A program made the position numbers and the translations under genes. Positions 63,044 to 64,000 of a DNA stretch of 64,000 bases are shown one piece after another. The notes under the pieces are model-generated. The model was not told where the DNA came from, did not search any database, and was given only the letters and a program-made list of their open reading frames with translations. Where the stretch lies: assembly GCA_047639675.1 (NCBI GenBank), contig JBLIOI010000001.1, positions 1-64,000 of the forward strand, in the 5' to 3' direction. Each line of letters begins with the position of its first letter. Position 1 is the stretch's first letter. Source of the stretch: JABACD01 sp047639675 (GTDB taxonomy: Bacteria > Planctomycetota > UBA1135 > GCA-002686595).

Positions 63044-63942
63044 CGGCGCAATTCCGCAACAACTATCAACTCATCGTGCAAGTTGATGTACGTGGACCAA
63101 TCGCCACCCAATAGCGGCTGCAGGATCGCGGGGAGTTTGCGATGCAGGCGAGCACTGCGCTCGACAATGAAATTGCCACGCACATACTTGCCCGCGTCTC
63201 GGCTGCGAAGTTCGATGAGTTGGAAGCCAGCTTCATCAAGGACGCGAGTGAGGGTGTCCTTGTGAAAGTGAGTCAAGTGCTCTCGATGCTTGAAGTGATG
63301 CCAGCGGCGTCCAAGTGCGCGTGCAAATAGCGAGCGGATGTTCTGAGTTTCGATCACCAAGCGCCCGGACGGTCGTAGCATTCGTCGTACCTTTATCAGG
63401 GCTGCTTTGGGGTCCGGTAGGTGCTCGAGCACATCCCATAGGGTGACTATGTCGAAGCTCTTTTCCGGAAGCTTAGCGGCTTCGAGCGTGAGGTTCAGGA
63501 CGACCTCAGCCCCCAACTGTTCGCGGGCGCAGAGAGCGATCGGAAGTGAAGGTTCCAGGCCGGTCACCTCCCAACCCTGCATTCGCAAGAGCTGAAGAAA
63601 ACTACCCGTGGCGCAGCCAACATCAAGCGCTCGTCCAGGCTCGGGGAAGAACCGTTGAAGTGCTGACCAGCGCCGCTCGAAAGTCTTTCGGATCAGATCC
63701 TGATCGCCACGGTAGTCGCCGTACCCGTGGGTGCGCGGGTTCTCCGAGCTCCAGTAATCTGCGCCGTAGACTTCGTTTATGAGTGCCTCTGGAGCCAGCT
63801 GCGGGCTCACATAGGTCAATCCACAATCCAAGCAGTCCAGCACGGAGTAGGGCTCGTCCTGAAAACGCAAGCGAGCTTCAGTGGACCCGCACAGGGCGCA
63901 TTGTGGCTCGCTAATTCTTGGCTGTGCGACGTTTTCAAGCAT
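63040..63942 (-). CDS. Class I SAM-dependent methyltransferase with N-terminal zinc ribbon
   Basis: A 300-residue methyltransferase. An N-terminal ribbon (CALCGSTEARL and CLDCGLTYVSP, about residues 15-45) precedes the SAM fold: ALDVGCATGSFLQLL, KSFDIVTLWDVLEHLPDP and MLRPSGRLVIETQN. This ribbon-methyltransferase layout is typical of sugar-modifying enzymes in O-antigen or exopolysaccharide loci (related to the C-methyltransferase group), but the substrate cannot be read. The start overlaps the end of a partial gene running in from the right. Confidence 0.85.
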   Translation of the reverse strand: MLENVAQPRISEPQCALCGSTEARLRFQDEPYSVLDCLDCGLTYVSPQLAPEALINEVYGADYWSSENPRTHGYGDYRGDQDLIRKTFERRWSALQRFFPEPGRALDVGCATGSFLQLLRMQGWEVTGLEPSLPIALCAREQLGAEVVLNLTLEAAKLPEKSFDIVTLWDVLEHLPDPKAALIKVRRMLRPSGRLVIETQNIRSLFARALGRRWHHFKHREHLTHFHKDTLTRVLDEAGFQLIELRSRDAGKYVRGNFIVERSARLHRKLPAILQPLLGGDWSTYINLHDELIVVAELRR

Positions 63943-64000
63943 GCTTGCCGCGGGCGGCTGGGCCCTCGAACACCAAAGCTACTGAATCCAGCTCCAGCGT
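63935..64000 (-). CDS. C-terminal end of an unidentified gene (5' part outside window)
   Basis: The frame read from the window edge (TLELDSVALVFEGP..., 21 residues) ends at TGA 63935-63937, overlapping the ATG of the methyltransferase gene by 8 bases. The overlap fits the coupled style of the locus. Too short to identify. Confidence 0.4.
   Translation of the reverse strand, partial: TLELDSVALVFEGPAARGKHA

Noticed and set aside
1..64000. CRISPR arrays, insertion sequences, phage genes, tRNA or rRNA genes
   Set aside because: Looked for; no regularly spaced repeats, transposase or integrase motifs, or cloverleaf sequences were found by eye. A tRNAscan run could still reveal one.

Overview
The window looks like a chromosomal segment of a planctomycete-type bacterium (GC-rich, double-membraned). 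This is inferred from the gene families and not proven. The indicators are a cluster of three BMC-P shell pentamer genes with a class II aldolase, an ECF sigma factor translationally coupled to a large carboxypeptidase-regulatory-repeat membrane protein, an archaeal/fungal-type aspartate-semialdehyde dehydrogenase, a Tad pilus locus, several FHA, TPR and parvulin-type exported proteins, and a secreted sugar dehydrogenase with an extra C-terminal domain. I found no tRNA, rRNA, CRISPR array, transposase or integrase.

Layout. (1) 1-3.7 kb, + strand: glucose-6-phosphate isomerase (5' end outside the window), a tandem universal stress protein, a helical repeat membrane protein, a small membrane protein and asd, closed by a 27-bp inverted repeat. 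(2) 3.8-8.15 kb, - strand: a receiver-only protein, an exported parvulin protein, three BMC-P proteins, a class II aldolase and a VOC/zinc-ribbon protein. (3) 8.4-20.3 kb, mixed: ECF sigma factor with its coupled membrane protein, TPR protein, MATE exporter, a gene-poor stretch with a candidate small RNA, a single-AAA Clp-like unfoldase divergent from a Ser/Thr kinase, a duplicated cysteine-cluster protein, a membrane-anchored metallopeptidase and RadC. (4) 20.96-32.84 kb, + strand: a nearly complete Tad/Flp pilus operon (secretin, TadD-like lipoprotein, Flp pilin, TadE-like, CpaB, TadG-like, CpaE/TadZ, CpaF/TadA, TadB, TadC). (5) 32.85-35.25 kb, - strand: secreted sugar dehydrogenase and RsmE. 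(6) 35.5-53.8 kb, + strand: an unusual type II secretion / type IV pilus-like operon. It holds an FHA protein with a large outer part, a PilM-PilN fusion, a PilO-like protein, a TPR protein with a lectin-like end, four or five pseudopilins (one fused to a LamG-like domain, one a 1720-residue GspK-like giant), an exported protein with CxxCxGxG motifs and a parvulin lipoprotein. (7) 53.8-56.8 kb: ScpB and a membrane-anchored PpiD/SurA-like chaperone, ended by a strong terminator. (8) 56.8-64 kb: a BtuF/BtuC/BtuD-type metal-chelate importer, an outer-membrane barrel gene interrupted by two in-frame stops, a beta-propeller protein and two methyltransferases at the edge of what may be a polysaccharide locus.

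How the parts fit. The best candidate for an undescribed system is region 6. It has the inner-membrane platform (PilM/N/O-like) and a full minor-pseudopilin set (G, H, K, J, I order) but no ATPase, GspF-type platform protein, secretin or prepilin peptidase of its own in the window. Several of its exported components carry lectin-like beta-sandwich regions. A Tad system with secretin, ATPase and TadB/C lies about 3 kb upstream. Whether region 6 borrows parts from Tad or from distant genes cannot be decided from this sequence.
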